Below, in pieces: positions 1-8,807 of a stretch of DNA of 64,000 nucleotides. Location: contig JBMYNJ010000002.1 in NCBI GenBank assembly GCA_049598145.1, positions 27,478 through 91,477 of the forward strand. The letters run 5' to 3'. The DNA is from WTJH01 sp049598145. GTDB lineage: Bacteria; Bacteroidota; Bacteroidia; Flavobacteriales; Flavobacteriaceae. The notes below the pieces were generated by a model. It did no database searches, was not told the DNA's origin, and was given only the letters and a program-made list of their open reading frames with translations. Position 1 is the stretch's first letter; each line of letters begins with the position of its first letter. The translations under genes were made by a program, and so were the position numbers.

Positions 1-780
1 AAAGGTCTGCTCAAAATAATCGACATGTGCCTGATAGGCTTGCTGATGTCCCCGACGAACTTTTGTAGAAGCGGTATCCACCCAAGCCAATTGTTGGGTT
101 TCCCGATCCATCATAGGGACCAGTCCTAAGTTGGGTAATTCCGCCTCAAAAGGATCGTAGAGTCGAATCCCGGTTAAATCGTGTTTATTAGCGCAGATTT
201 GAAGAGTCTTGGTGTAATCCCTATCTAGAAAATCGGAGAGCAGAAAAACGATGGCTTTCTTTTTCATAACGCCCAACAAAAATTCTAGGGCCATCGAAGT
301 ATTGGTCTGCTTGCTTTGAGGTTCAAACTCCAACAATTCACGGATGATGCGCAGCACATGCGAACGCCCCTTTTTGGGAGGAATAAACAATTCTACCTGA
401 TCGGTGTAGAGTAACAGGCCTACTTTATCATTGTTCTGTAAAGCAGAAAAAGCAAGAGTGGCGGCTACTTCGGTCAAAAATTCCCGTTTGAACCCGTGGG
501 AGGTTCCAAAAGCCTCTGAACCACTGATATCGATCACCAACATCAATGTCAGTTCGCGTTCCTCTTCAAATACTTTGACAAAGGGACTGTTATAGCGTGC
601 CGTTACATTCCAATCGATCGCCCGAACATCGTCTCCATAGGCATATTGACGGACTTCACTGAACGTCATCCCTCGACCTTTGAAGGTACTGTGATATTCC
701 CCTCCAAAGATATGATCGCTTAAGCGACGGGTTTTGATTTCAATTTTCCGTACTTTTTTAAGTAATTCTTTGGTGTCCAT
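1..780 (-). CDS. DUF58 domain protein, C-terminus cut by window edge
   Basis: The reading frame starts at the ATG complementary to 778-780 and runs open to the window edge, so 260 codons are visible and the C-terminal end is missing. It contains the DUF58 signature YGDDVRAIDWNVTAR at about residues 48-62, followed by a von Willebrand A-like fold with an MIDAS-type DISGS motif. DUF58 proteins are usually encoded next to a MoxR ATPase, as here, where the moxR stop lies 35 bp upstream on the same strand. Such pairs often sit in Bat aerotolerance-type operons. The molecular role is not established; a part in assembly or maturation of membrane or periplasmic complexes is inference. The family call is firm. 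Confidence 0.9.
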   Translation of the reverse strand, partial: MDTKELLKKVRKIEIKTRRLSDHIFGGEYHSTFKGRGMTFSEVRQYAYGDDVRAIDWNVTARYNSPFVKVFEEERELTLMLVIDISGSEAFGTSHGFKREFLTEVAATLAFSALQNNDKVGLLLYTDQVELFIPPKKGRSHVLRIIRELLEFEPQSKQTNTSMALEFLLGVMKKKAIVFLLSDFLDRDYTKTLQICANKHDLTGIRLYDPFEAELPNLGLVPMMDRETQQLAWVDTASTKVRRGHQQAYQAHVDYFEQTF

Positions 781-815
781 AGGAAAGACCGGTAAACGAT
801 TTAAGCCCCTGCGAT

Positions 816-1823
816 TTAGGGGACGGAAACCTCATTTATAATCTGGGCTATCAGGTCTTCAGCCGATACATTTTCAGCTTCGGCTTCATAGGTCAGGCCA
901 ATTCGGTGACGCAACACATCGTAGATCACCGCACGCACGTCTTCAGGAATTACATACCCTCGATGTTTGATAAAGGCATAACATTTTGCAGCTAAAGCAA
1001 GGTTGATACTCCCTCGAGGCGAAGCCCCGAAGCTGATTAAAGGTTTGATGGATTCTAATTTATAGCGCTCGGGATAACGCGTGGCAAATATCAGATCCAG
1101 GATATATTTCTCAATTTTTTCATCCATATACACTTCCCTAACAGTCTCTTGAGCCGATAAAATTTGCTTTAAATTCACCACAGGATTCACCTGCATTTGA
1201 TTGGAATTTAAATTATTGCGTACAATTAATTGCTCATCGTCCAGCTTGGGATAGTCGATGATGGTTTTCAACATAAATCGGTCTACCTGCGCTTCCGGAA
1301 GTGGATAGGTTCCTTCCTGTTCCACCGGGTTTTGAGTCGCCATCACTAAAAAAGGAGCTTTGAGTTTAAAGGTGCTGTCTCCAATGGTGACTTGCTTTTC
1401 CTGCATCGCCTCTAACAAAGCCGACTGTACCTTCGCCGGCGCTCTGTTGATTTCATCTGCCAACACAAAATTGGCAAAAATGGGTCCTTTTTTAATGGAG
1501 AAATCGTTTTCCTTGATGTTGTAAATCATGGTTCCCACGACATCTGCGGGCAATAAGTCCGGGGTAAACTGAATGCGACTAAAACTCCCCTTGACTGCCT
1601 GACTGAGTGTATTGATGGCCAGCGTTTTGGCCAACCCGGGAACTCCCTCCAATAATACATGCCCTCGACCCAGAAGTCCGATCAACAAACGTTCGACCAT
1701 TTGCTCCTGGCCCACAATCACTTTGTTGATCTCTTGTGTCAGGACACTTAAGAAGGCACTTTCCTGCTGAATTTTTTCATTCAAGGCTTGTATGTCCACG
1801 GTAGTATTGGTTCCGGTATCCAT
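816..1823 (-). CDS. MoxR family AAA+ ATPase
   Basis: This 335-residue protein is a cytoplasmic AAA+ ATPase of the MoxR branch, thought to act as a chaperone on a metalloprotein or membrane partner. The Walker A motif GVPGLAKT lies at residues 60-67, Walker B (VLADEI) at about 120-125 and the sensor 1 motif ATQNP at 162-166. The C-terminal lid helix ends at about residue 335, the usual family length. It is first in a minus-strand pair with the DUF58 gene, and MoxR/DUF58 co-occurrence is well known. The ATG at 1821-1823 gives a normal N-terminus. I found no clear TAnnTTTG promoter box in the 130 bp upstream. Confidence 0.93.
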   Translation of the reverse strand: MDTGTNTTVDIQALNEKIQQESAFLSVLTQEINKVIVGQEQMVERLLIGLLGRGHVLLEGVPGLAKTLAINTLSQAVKGSFSRIQFTPDLLPADVVGTMIYNIKENDFSIKKGPIFANFVLADEINRAPAKVQSALLEAMQEKQVTIGDSTFKLKAPFLVMATQNPVEQEGTYPLPEAQVDRFMLKTIIDYPKLDDEQLIVRNNLNSNQMQVNPVVNLKQILSAQETVREVYMDEKIEKYILDLIFATRYPERYKLESIKPLISFGASPRGSINLALAAKCYAFIKHRGYVIPEDVRAVIYDVLRHRIGLTYEAEAENVSAEDLIAQIINEVSVP

Positions 1824-1966
1824 AGATTAGTATCTTATTTTTAGTGAGTACAAAATTGGAAAATTATACGTGGGGCGGTTGTTAACAATTGGTTAAAAAT
1901 ACAGCGAGAATCACTGTAAATACAAGGATTTGTCGCTATTTTTAAGGGCATTAAGTGCATTTTTTT

Positions 1967-2824
1967 ATGAAGCGAATCATTTTAGGGACTATGACCTGGG
2001 GCAGTTGGGGAAAACAAAAAACGGTTTCCCAAATGGCGCAAAGTATTGAAACTGCCGTCCTTCAAGACCTCACCACCTTCGACCATGCCGATATTTATGG
2101 CGGCTATACCACCGAAGCGACCTTTGGAGAAGCCCTGCAGCAAACTGGAGTTTCACGAAAAAATATTCAATTAATTACTAAATGCGGCATCCAATACCCA
2201 TGCGAAGCCCGAGAGTTGACCGTTAAGCATTACGATTACCGTCCGGAACATCTCAACTTTTCTATTGAGAGTTCCTTGAATCACTTACGCACCGATTATT
2301 TGGACCTCTTACTTTTGCACCGCCCCAGCCCGTTAATGGAGGTGGAAGCCATCGCCGATACGTTGCAAAAGCATTTGGCAGCAGGCATAATTAGAGCGGT
2401 TGGAGTCTCCAATTTTACGCCGCAGCAAATCCGCTTACTCGGCTCCAAAATTCCTCTGGAATGGAATCAGATTGAGTGTTCCTTAACCCATTTTAATCCC
2501 TTACTCGACGGCCAATTAGAATTTCACCAAGAACAATCCATTGGCACTATGGCCTGGAGCCCCCTGGGGAGTTATTTCAAAGAAACAAACGCACAACAGC
2601 AACGCCTGCAGCCGCTAATCCAACAGCTTTGTAAATCCTATGCCTGTACCGAAGATCAACTGTTATTGGCGTGGTTGTTAAAGCATCCCGCGCAAGTTTT
2701 TCCGGTCTTGGGTACTACACAAGCCTCCCGATGGCAGCTGGCTCAAGAAGCCCTTCAAATCGATTTAAGTCTAACCGATTGGTTCCTGATGCTCGAAGCC
2801 AGTCAAGGGCATAAAGTGCCCTAA
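1967..2824 (+). CDS. aldo/keto reductase
   Basis: A 285-residue NADPH-dependent oxidoreductase of the aldo/keto reductase superfamily (TIM barrel), closest in pattern to the YdhF-like group. Visible catalytic elements are the Asp/Tyr region FDHADIYGGY, the Lys in LITKCG and the His in LLLLHRP. The C-terminal NADP-binding loop VLGTTQASR is present. The frame is open from a GTG at 1955, but ATG 1967 gives the conserved start MKRIILGTMTWG and is preferred. The gene is monocistronic, 31 bp ahead of the next gene. The substrate cannot be told from sequence. Confidence 0.88.
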   Translation: MKRIILGTMTWGSWGKQKTVSQMAQSIETAVLQDLTTFDHADIYGGYTTEATFGEALQQTGVSRKNIQLITKCGIQYPCEARELTVKHYDYRPEHLNFSIESSLNHLRTDYLDLLLLHRPSPLMEVEAIADTLQKHLAAGIIRAVGVSNFTPQQIRLLGSKIPLEWNQIECSLTHFNPLLDGQLEFHQEQSIGTMAWSPLGSYFKETNAQQQRLQPLIQQLCKSYACTEDQLLLAWLLKHPAQVFPVLGTTQASRWQLAQEALQIDLSLTDWFLMLEASQGHKVP

Positions 2825-2855
2825 AGATGAAATTCGTTTTCAATTTTACGATCCT

Positions 2856-4005
2856 ATGATTAATAAACGTTTATTAGTCAAGGCCCTGTTGGCCCATAAT
2901 GATGAAAACAGTTTTTACGACAAAAAATTAAAAATAGACCTCAGTTTAAAGGAGGGAAAAGCTAAATTTCTCAAACATATTTGTGCGCTTTCCAACAGTA
3001 ATCCAGCCAACAACTCCTATATCGTGATCGGAGTTTCCGATCAAAAAAATACCATTGTAGGCGTCGATTTTTTTGACGACAGCAAACTTCAAAATCTCAT
3101 TAATGCCTACCTCGAAAATCCTCCCCGGGTGGCCTATGAAAATATCCCTTTCCCNNNNNNNNNNCCCTCACTTACCCCAAGGCAAAGTTGTAGGGCTGGT
3201 CAACATTATGCCCAATGCACAACTGACGGCCTTGCGGAAAAATATATGGAAATATTATGGCGGAAGTGTGTTTATGCGCGAAGGAAGCATGTCTTTACCC
3301 AAAGTGTTTGATATTGATATTCAGGATCATAATTCGGCTATTGTCGAAAATATTGAAACCCACGCCCAAAACAATATCCAACTCACCCTAGATGGGGTAG
3401 TCGATTTTCTTGAATCCCACCAAGAGCCCCTCCAAACCCAATATCAGGTATTTCAAGAAACTTTTGTGGTCTGTTGGGCAGGGCTTAAAAAAACCGTAAA
3501 AGACAAAACCTATTATTCTCGGGTGGATATTGAACTCATTAATGAACAAGTAAAATTGTTTTATTCCAATTTGGATGAAGTAGAAATCCGATGGACGCCG
3601 GAAGACTTTACGATCACCGAATATGTGCGTTTATACATCCATGAGGAGTTTAAATTTTTCCCCTTGGAAGAAGTCCGGATTTGCTTTTCAGAAAACGGAT
3701 CCTATACCCTCAATAGTCGGTTGTTATTTGCCCCTCCGCAACTCGACAAAAAAGACCTCTACCATCGATTTAATGCCAACAATGCGCTCTTAGAAAAACT
3801 GGAACAAAAACTACCCCTCCGCCCCGCCGAACAAGAGGACCTTTACCAACTCCCGGCTTCCTATATGCTCTGCTACCTCAACCTGATCCACGAAGCCAAA
3901 ACCCAACTCGAACGCGCCAAACCCCTCTTAAAATCCCAAGGGGAATCGGTTTATGAAAGCTATAAAGAAACCCAACGAATCCTTCGAAAAATTAAGTATA
4001 ATTAA
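2856..4005 (+). CDS. AlbA_2 (Schlafen-type) ATP/nucleic-acid-binding protein, interrupted by an assembly gap
   Basis: The N-terminal part, about 100 residues from ATG 2856, has the AlbA_2 pattern: HICALSNSNP followed by a YIVIGV strand and VGVDFF. It runs into ten Ns at 3155-3164. After the gap the only long frame is the +1 phase relative to the first, starting with GKVVGLVNIMP and ending at TAA 4003-4005. Both halves are coding and same-strand, so the phase change is most simply the unknown true size of the gap, not a frameshift. The C-terminal half (about 280 residues) is charged, ends in predicted helix, and is not a family I recognise. AlbA_2 proteins are often linked to nucleic-acid binding or defence, but the function here is unknown. 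Confidence 0.7.
3155..3164. other. assembly gap of ten Ns
   Basis: Ten unresolved bases lie inside the AlbA_2-type gene. A second gap of exactly the same size lies at 22278-22287, so ten is probably a placeholder and not a measured length. Confidence 0.95.
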
Positions 4006-4009
4006 ACTT

Positions 4010-4105
4010 CGTAATTCCCAATTGCCTCGCTGCGCTCAGCCCGCCTGCCTGCCTCGGGCTGGTTCGTCGCTGCGCTCCTCGTGTCGTAATTCCCGCCAGA
4101 GGCGG
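4010..4105. repeat. GC-rich composite repeat with direct and inverted elements
   Basis: This intergenic block is far more GC-rich than its surroundings. CGTAATTCCC occurs twice (4010-4019 and 4085-4094) and TCGCTGCGCTC twice (4027-4037 and 4067-4077). There are two inverted repeats: AGCCCG 4038-4043 with CGGGCT 4055-4060, and CCGCC 4093-4097 with GGCGG 4101-4105. It resembles dispersed palindromic intergenic repeats found in some Bacteroidota genomes, but only one copy is in this window, so dispersal is inferred. Confidence 0.55.
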
Positions 4106-4111
4106 ACAGGC

Positions 4112-4210
4112 TTAATTATTTTCAAGCGCTTCTATCCGGGCTTTTAGGGCTTGGTTTTGGGCATATAATTCTTTGATGCCGGTACTTCTTTTAGGGGCTA
4201 TCGAAGTGGA
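4112..4210 (-). pseudogene. remnant C-terminus of a coiled-coil (tail-fibre/S74-like) protein
   Basis: Reading leftward, 32 codons follow an in-frame stop (complement of 4211-4213) and end at TAA (complement of 4112-4114). The peptide has a heptad-like end: GIKELYAQNQALK, then ARIEALENN. This is the usual C-terminal trimeric coiled coil of Bacteroidota tail-fibre or S74-chaperone-domain proteins. No start codon or upstream domain survives, so it is most likely a decayed or recombined gene end. It abuts the GC-rich repeat, which may have been the breakpoint. Chance similarity of a short coiled coil cannot be excluded. Confidence 0.5.
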
Positions 4211-4213
4211 TTA

Positions 4214-4311
4214 GTCCATTCTATTGTAGAAGTGGATAAACACTTGGTAATGTCAGAAAGAAAAACTCCTGCAAAGACGTACTTATTAAAATTGTACGTT
4301 CCTACTCCAAT
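4214..4311. other. intergenic DNA with no recognised feature
   Basis: I found no open frame, promoter box or hairpin here that I can support. It completes the 306-bp stretch without an intact gene between the AlbA_2-type gene and hflX. Confidence 0.6.
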
Positions 4312-5523
4312 TTAGTGTTCCACTAAATCTTCGGGATATAGGAAATGGTTGTAGGGAAAACGGGTCACATGAATTTTACGAACTTCGTCGTACACTCTTT
4401 TTCGGAACTCCTGCAAGTTTTCTTTATGGATCGCCGAGATAAAGAGGGCCTTCCCATTGGCACGGTTCATCCAAGTATGTTCCCACTCCTGTAGGCTAAA
4501 GTGACTTTGAGTCCGCTCTACCGTAAGATCTTCGGGGTCCCATGCTTCGGGCAAATAGGCATCGATTTTGTTAAATACCATTAGAGTGGGTTTATCCAAA
4601 CTCTTGATCTCCGCCAAAATTTCATTTACCGATTCGATATGGTGCTCAAAATTGGGATGGGAAATATCGACCACATGCAGCAAAAGGTCCGCCTCCTGGA
4701 CCTCGTCCAAAGTACTTTTAAATGACTCCACCAGTTGGGTGGGCAGCTTGCGGATAAACCCCACCGTATCGCTCAAAAGAAAGGGCAGATTCCCAACCAC
4801 CACTTTCCGAACCGTGGTATCTAAAGTGGCAAAAAGTTTATTTTCAGCAAACACATCGCTTTTGGAGATGACATTCATTAAAGTGGATTTGCCCACATTG
4901 GTATAACCCACCAAGGCTACCCGAACCAAAGCCCCTCGATTGCCGCGTTGGGTCGCCATTTGCTTATCGATGGTAAGCAACTTCTTTTTTAAGAGGGAGA
5001 TCTTGTCGCGAACGATCCGTCGGTCGGTTTCGATCTCCGTTTCCCCGGGACCTCGCATCCCGATCCCTCCACGTTGGCGTTCCAAGTGGGTCCAAAGCCC
5101 CTTGAGACGGGGCAACAAATATTGATATTGAGCCAATTCTACCTGGGTTCGGGCATAACTCGTTTGCGCCCGTTGAGCAAAAATATCGAGGATTAAGCCC
5201 GTACGGTCTAAAATTTTACAGCGTAAAATCTTTTCGATATTGCCTTGTTGAGCCGGAGTGAGTTCGTCGTCAAAAACCACCGTCGAAACTTCTTCGGCGG
5301 TTACAAAAGCGGCGACTTCTTCCATTTTTCCAGAACCGATAAACGTTTTTGGGTTGGGCAACTGAATCTTTTGCGTAAAGCGCTTAACGACTTCCCCTCC
5401 GGCGGTAAAGGCCAAAAAAGCCAATTCGTCTAAAAATTCTTGGGACTGTTGGGCGTCTTGCTGGGCGTTGATGATGCCTACCAAAACTGTTTTTTCGTAG
5501 GTAAGCTTTTGGGATTCGATCAT
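4312..5523 (-). CDS. hflX: GTPase HflX
   Basis: A 403-residue HflX, a ribosome-associated GTPase that splits stalled or hibernating 70S ribosomes under stress. The N-terminal HflX subdomain includes the GPGETEIETDRR segment at about residues 158-169, followed by a coiled linker. The G domain has the P-loop GYTNVGKST (206-214), G3 DTVGF (about 250-254) and G4 NKID (about 319-322). The length fits bacterial HflX. The start codon overlaps the lpxH stop in ATGA (5520-5523), so the two genes are probably co-transcribed and translationally coupled from the promoter before lpxH. Confidence 0.96.
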   Translation of the reverse strand: MIESQKLTYEKTVLVGIINAQQDAQQSQEFLDELAFLAFTAGGEVVKRFTQKIQLPNPKTFIGSGKMEEVAAFVTAEEVSTVVFDDELTPAQQGNIEKILRCKILDRTGLILDIFAQRAQTSYARTQVELAQYQYLLPRLKGLWTHLERQRGGIGMRGPGETEIETDRRIVRDKISLLKKKLLTIDKQMATQRGNRGALVRVALVGYTNVGKSTLMNVISKSDVFAENKLFATLDTTVRKVVVGNLPFLLSDTVGFIRKLPTQLVESFKSTLDEVQEADLLLHVVDISHPNFEHHIESVNEILAEIKSLDKPTLMVFNKIDAYLPEAWDPEDLTVERTQSHFSLQEWEHTWMNRANGKALFISAIHKENLQEFRKRVYDEVRKIHVTRFPYNHFLYPEDLVEH

Positions 5524-6287
5524 TTCAATTCCTTTTCCCAGGTTTTTAATTGAAAACTTTTTCCGTCAAATTCGCCATAGGTAAAATGATGAATCCAATC
5601 GCCCAGATTAACATACCGACTCCCCTGTTCCAAATCTATTTCCATAGGGAGATGCCGATGTCCAAACACAAAAAAATCCCGGTGTTTCTGGCTTAATTTC
5701 CGCTGGGCATATTGGGCCAACCACTCCTTTTCTTCTCCTAAAAACTGTATATCTTCTGCTCCGGAAATCAAGCGGTTTTTAACCGAAAGATACTGCGCTA
5801 AAGGCACCCCCCAATCGGGATGAATCCTGCGATACAGCCATTGGACGAAAGAATTGGTAAACACTTTTTTCATACGTTTATATCCGGTATCACCCGGTCC
5901 TAGACCGTCGCCGTGGCCAATGAAAAAGGTTTTCTCTTTTAAGGTAAACTCTTGAGGCTGATGATAAACTGGTATCCCTAATTCGGTTTCAAAATAGTCT
6001 TTCATCCAAAGGTCGTGGTTCCCCACAAAGTAGTGGATTGGGAGGCCTTGGTCTGCCATTCGAGCGAGCGTTCCCAACACTCGCACAAAACCCTTGGGTA
6101 CTACAGATGTATACTCAAACCAAAAATCAAATAAATCTCCTACTAAAAATAGGGCTTCCGCTTTCGGGGCAATGTGTTCTAACCAGCGAACAAACGCTTG
6201 CTCCCGAGGAGCACTCGCCTCTGGTGTAGGTGCGCCCAGATGTTGGTCTGAAGCAAAAAAAATGGATTTAGAAGGTGCAGCAGGCAT
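5520..6287 (-). CDS. lpxH: UDP-2,3-diacylglucosamine diphosphatase (LpxH family)
   Basis: A 255-residue calcineurin-like phosphoesterase that cleaves UDP-2,3-diacylglucosamine to lipid X in lipid A synthesis at the inner face of the cytoplasmic membrane. All metal-binding blocks are visible: SDQHLGA near residue 13, GDLFDFW near 49, GNHDLWM near 88, GHGDG near 124 and GHRHLP near 208. It is first of an ATGA-coupled pair with hflX. A TAnnTTTG box on the minus strand (complement of 6293-6300) ends only five bases before the ATG, suggesting a leaderless or nearly leaderless mRNA. Confidence 0.93.
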   Translation of the reverse strand: MPAAPSKSIFFASDQHLGAPTPEASAPREQAFVRWLEHIAPKAEALFLVGDLFDFWFEYTSVVPKGFVRVLGTLARMADQGLPIHYFVGNHDLWMKDYFETELGIPVYHQPQEFTLKEKTFFIGHGDGLGPGDTGYKRMKKVFTNSFVQWLYRRIHPDWGVPLAQYLSVKNRLISGAEDIQFLGEEKEWLAQYAQRKLSQKHRDFFVFGHRHLPMEIDLEQGSRYVNLGDWIHHFTYGEFDGKSFQLKTWEKELK

Positions 6288-6292
6288 CGATG

Positions 6293-6300
6293 CAAAGGTA
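6293..6300 (-). promoter_or_regulatory. -7 box (TACCTTTG) of the lpxH-hflX promoter
   Basis: An exact match to the Bacteroidota -7 consensus TAnnTTTG on the minus strand, five bases before the lpxH ATG. A TTG lies about 15 bp further upstream as a weak -33 candidate. The spacing places the transcription start at or next to the start codon. Confidence 0.6.
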
Positions 6301-6306
6301 CAAAAG

Positions 6307-7461
6307 CTAAGCAGACAAGGCTTGCTCTAGGTCCTGAATCAAATCGGAAACGTCTTCAATTCCAACACTTAACCGAATAAGAGAGTCTACCACCCCACTT
6401 TTTTCACGCAATTCTTTGGGGATGGAAGCATGCGTCATACTGGCGGGATGTCCGGCCAAACTTTCTACTCCTCCTAGAGATTCTGCCAAGGTGAAAATTT
6501 GAAGGTGTTCCACCACTCTGATGGCTTTGGTATAGTCTGCTCCTTTAGGAATAAAGGATAACATTCCTCCAAATCCATTCATTTGTCGGGCAGCTACCTC
6601 ATGATTGGGATGAGAACTAAACCCAGGCCAATACACTTTTTCAATGGCCGGATGTTCGGCTAAAAATTGGGCGATGGAAGCCGCATTTTCGCAATGGCGT
6701 TGCATCCGCACGTGTAGGGTTTTGATTCCTCTCAGGGTTAAAAAGGCATCCATAGGTCCGGGAACGGCCCCACTGGCATTTTGGATAAATCGCAAGCGCT
6801 CGTCCAATGCTGGATCATTGACGATTAAGGCCCCTAATACCACATCGGAATGCCCCGCCAAATATTTCGTGGCGGAGTGCATCACAATATTGGCTCCTAA
6901 CTGCAAAGGATTTTGCACATAGGGCGAGGCAAACGTATTATCAACGGCCAACAAAATTTGGTGTTTTTGGGCTTGAGCTGCTACGGCCTGAATATCGACC
7001 ACCTGCATCATCGGATTGGTAGGCGTTTCCACCCAAATCAGGCGCGTTGCCGGACTGATATGTTGCTCCAGTTGAGAGGCCTCTTGTAGATTGACAAACT
7101 TAAATTTTAAGCCAAAACCCTCGAAAATTTTGGTAAATAATCGATATGAGCCTCCATAAAGATCGTTGGTAGAAATCACCTCGTCGCCAGGTTTTAAAAG
7201 CTTCATCACCGCATCCATTGCCGCTAGTCCGGAGGCAAAAGCCAAGCCATGCGCCCCACCTTCAATACTGGCAAAGGCATTTTCCAAAGCCGTCCGAGTG
7301 GGATTATGCGTTCGACTGTATTCAAATCCTTTGTGCCCTCCAGGAGTGGATTGAGCATAGGTTGAGGTTTGATAAATTGGGGGCATCACTGCTCCAAAAG
7401 CAGGATCTGGCGATTGGCCTCCATGGATAACTGCTGTATTGAATTGCATCTCTTTCTTCAT
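6307..7461 (-). CDS. metB: cystathionine gamma-synthase / gamma-lyase family PLP enzyme
   Basis: A 384-residue PLP enzyme of the Cys/Met metabolism family, which joins O-activated homoserine with cysteine (gamma-synthase) or cleaves cystathionine (gamma-lyase). The PLP lysine is K199 in HSATKYLAGHSD. The substrate-side Tyr/Arg block YSRTHNPTR is at about residues 48-56, and VETPTNP at about 144-150. The length matches the family. Synthase and lyase are hard to separate by eye, so the symbol is tentative. It stands alone, 19 bp from lpxH, with its own TAnnTTTG box. Confidence 0.88.
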   Translation of the reverse strand: MKKEMQFNTAVIHGGQSPDPAFGAVMPPIYQTSTYAQSTPGGHKGFEYSRTHNPTRTALENAFASIEGGAHGLAFASGLAAMDAVMKLLKPGDEVISTNDLYGGSYRLFTKIFEGFGLKFKFVNLQEASQLEQHISPATRLIWVETPTNPMMQVVDIQAVAAQAQKHQILLAVDNTFASPYVQNPLQLGANIVMHSATKYLAGHSDVVLGALIVNDPALDERLRFIQNASGAVPGPMDAFLTLRGIKTLHVRMQRHCENAASIAQFLAEHPAIEKVYWPGFSSHPNHEVAARQMNGFGGMLSFIPKGADYTKAIRVVEHLQIFTLAESLGGVESLAGHPASMTHASIPKELREKSGVVDSLIRLSVGIEDVSDLIQDLEQALSA

Positions 7462-7478
7462 AAACGCACTTTAAAACG

Positions 7479-7486
7479 CAAAGGTA
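7479..7486 (-). promoter_or_regulatory. -7 box (TACCTTTG) upstream of the metB-like gene
   Basis: An exact TAnnTTTG match on the minus strand, 17 bp before the ATG complementary to 7459-7461. No SAM-type riboswitch pattern is visible between it and the gene. Confidence 0.55.
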
Positions 7487-7558
7487 TTTTTATTCTGCTG
7501 CAACTTAAAGTTTGAATTAAAAAAATCCCGTGCTTTGTATTCGCTAATGCTTAGAGCT

Positions 7559-7912
7559 ATGAAAAAATTCTATTATTTAAGCAGTTGTTCGACCTGTAAA
7601 CGAATTATGCAATCCCTCGAACTTCCCGATTCCGTAGAAATGGTTGATATTAAAAAGAACCCCTTAAACTCCCCGGAACTGGAACAACTTAGAAAACAAA
7701 GCGGTTCCTACGAGGCACTATTCAGTAAAAGAGCTCAGCTGTACAAACAACGTAATCTCAAAGATCAAAATCTGACAGAAGAGGATTTAAAAAGTTTATT
7801 GCTGGAGCATTACACCTTTTTAAAACGTCCCATTTTATGGACCCCATCCGCTATCCATATCGGAAATTCTGCATCCGTAGTGGAAGCCATGAAAGCAGCT
7901 TTACATGAATAA
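7559..7912 (+). CDS. ArsC/Spx-family thioredoxin-fold protein
   Basis: A 117-residue protein of the ArsC/Spx/YffB thioredoxin-like family. The start MKKFYYLSS leads straight into a CxxC pair, CSTC (C10, C13). True arsenate reductases usually have a single CX5R cysteine, so the CxxC suggests a Spx- or YffB-like oxidoreductase role, and arsenate reduction is unproven. The frame is open from TTG 7535, but ATG 7559 puts the first strand in the normal place. Its end overlaps the following transporter gene by 8 bp, so they are probably co-transcribed. Confidence 0.82.
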   Translation: MKKFYYLSSCSTCKRIMQSLELPDSVEMVDIKKNPLNSPELEQLRKQSGSYEALFSKRAQLYKQRNLKDQNLTEEDLKSLLLEHYTFLKRPILWTPSAIHIGNSASVVEAMKAALHE

Positions 7913-8807
7913 AAAATACCTTTTAGCCCTTTTAGCGACCTTTACAGCGACGACCATTTATGGGCTGAACCACACCATCGCCAAAGTGGTGATGCCGGAA
8001 TATATTCAGGGATTTGGTTTTATTATGCTTCGGCTTTTGGGAGCCACCCTACTTTTCTGGATTTCCAGCCTGTTTATTCCTCGAGAAAAAATTGAACGCA
8101 CCGATTGGTTACGATTGGGCTTGTGTGCGTTTTTTGGAATGTGCTTAAATATGCTTTCCTTTTTTAAAGGGCTGGAATTTTCGACCCCCATTAACAGTGG
8201 CGTAATTGTGGGGTTTACACCCATCGGAGTTTTGATTCTATCCGTCCTCTTTTTAAAAGAACGAATTACGCTTCTCAAAGTTTCGGGAATTCTACTGGGC
8301 TTCATAGGCGGGTTGGTCCTCATTCTTACGGGAGGAACGCAGTTGACCGATGCCCCAAACATCCCCTTAGGAAATATTTTATTTTTTGTCAATGCCAGTA
8401 GTTTTGCCTGTTATTTGGTGTTGATAAAACCCCTCAGTCAAAAATACCATGTGATTACTTTAATGAAATGGATGTTTAGCTTGGGACTACTTTTGAGTTG
8501 GCCGATTACGGTAACAGAATTTTCCGAAGTCGCATGGAACAGTCTCCCTTGGGAGGTCATCTGGCGGATGGGTTTCGTGGTCTTATGTACCACCTATATG
8601 ACCTATTTATTAAATGTTTATGCGCTGCAAACCGTTCCGCCGAGTACGGTAGGCGTATTTATTTACTTACAACCGATCATTGCCATTGCCTATGCGCTAT
8701 GGGTTGGGGCGGATCAATTAACTCCCATGAAAATATTGGCCTGTCTGCTTATTTTTGGTGGGGTCTATATGGTATCCAAACGATCTAAAAAGCTACTTAA
8801 AGCCTAA
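7905..8807 (+). CDS. EamA/DMT family transporter
   Basis: A 300-residue inner-membrane protein with about ten hydrophobic segments in two five-helix repeats, typical of EamA-type drug/metabolite transporters. Repeat one ends near GGLVLILTGG and repeat two near GGVYMVSKRSKK. The substrate is unknown; the family exports or imports amino acids, sugars and other small metabolites. The start overlaps the ArsC-like gene by 8 bp. The TAA stop is interleaved with the stop of the convergent thioesterase gene in the four bases 8804-8807. Confidence 0.9.
   Translation: MNKKYLLALLATFTATTIYGLNHTIAKVVMPEYIQGFGFIMLRLLGATLLFWISSLFIPREKIERTDWLRLGLCAFFGMCLNMLSFFKGLEFSTPINSGVIVGFTPIGVLILSVLFLKERITLLKVSGILLGFIGGLVLILTGGTQLTDAPNIPLGNILFFVNASSFACYLVLIKPLSQKYHVITLMKWMFSLGLLLSWPITVTEFSEVAWNSLPWEVIWRMGFVVLCTTYMTYLLNVYALQTVPPSTVGVFIYLQPIIAIAYALWVGADQLTPMKILACLLIFGGVYMVSKRSKKLLKA

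Noticed and set aside
2856..4005. Two overlapping frames that look like a frameshifted or split gene
   Set aside because: The frame switches exactly at a ten-N assembly gap, and both halves are clean coding sequence. An unknown gap size explains it better than a mutation.
7462..7558. Possible SAM riboswitch before the metB-like gene
   Set aside because: Less than 100 bp is available and none of the conserved SAM-I, SAM-II or SAM/SAH core sequences is seen.
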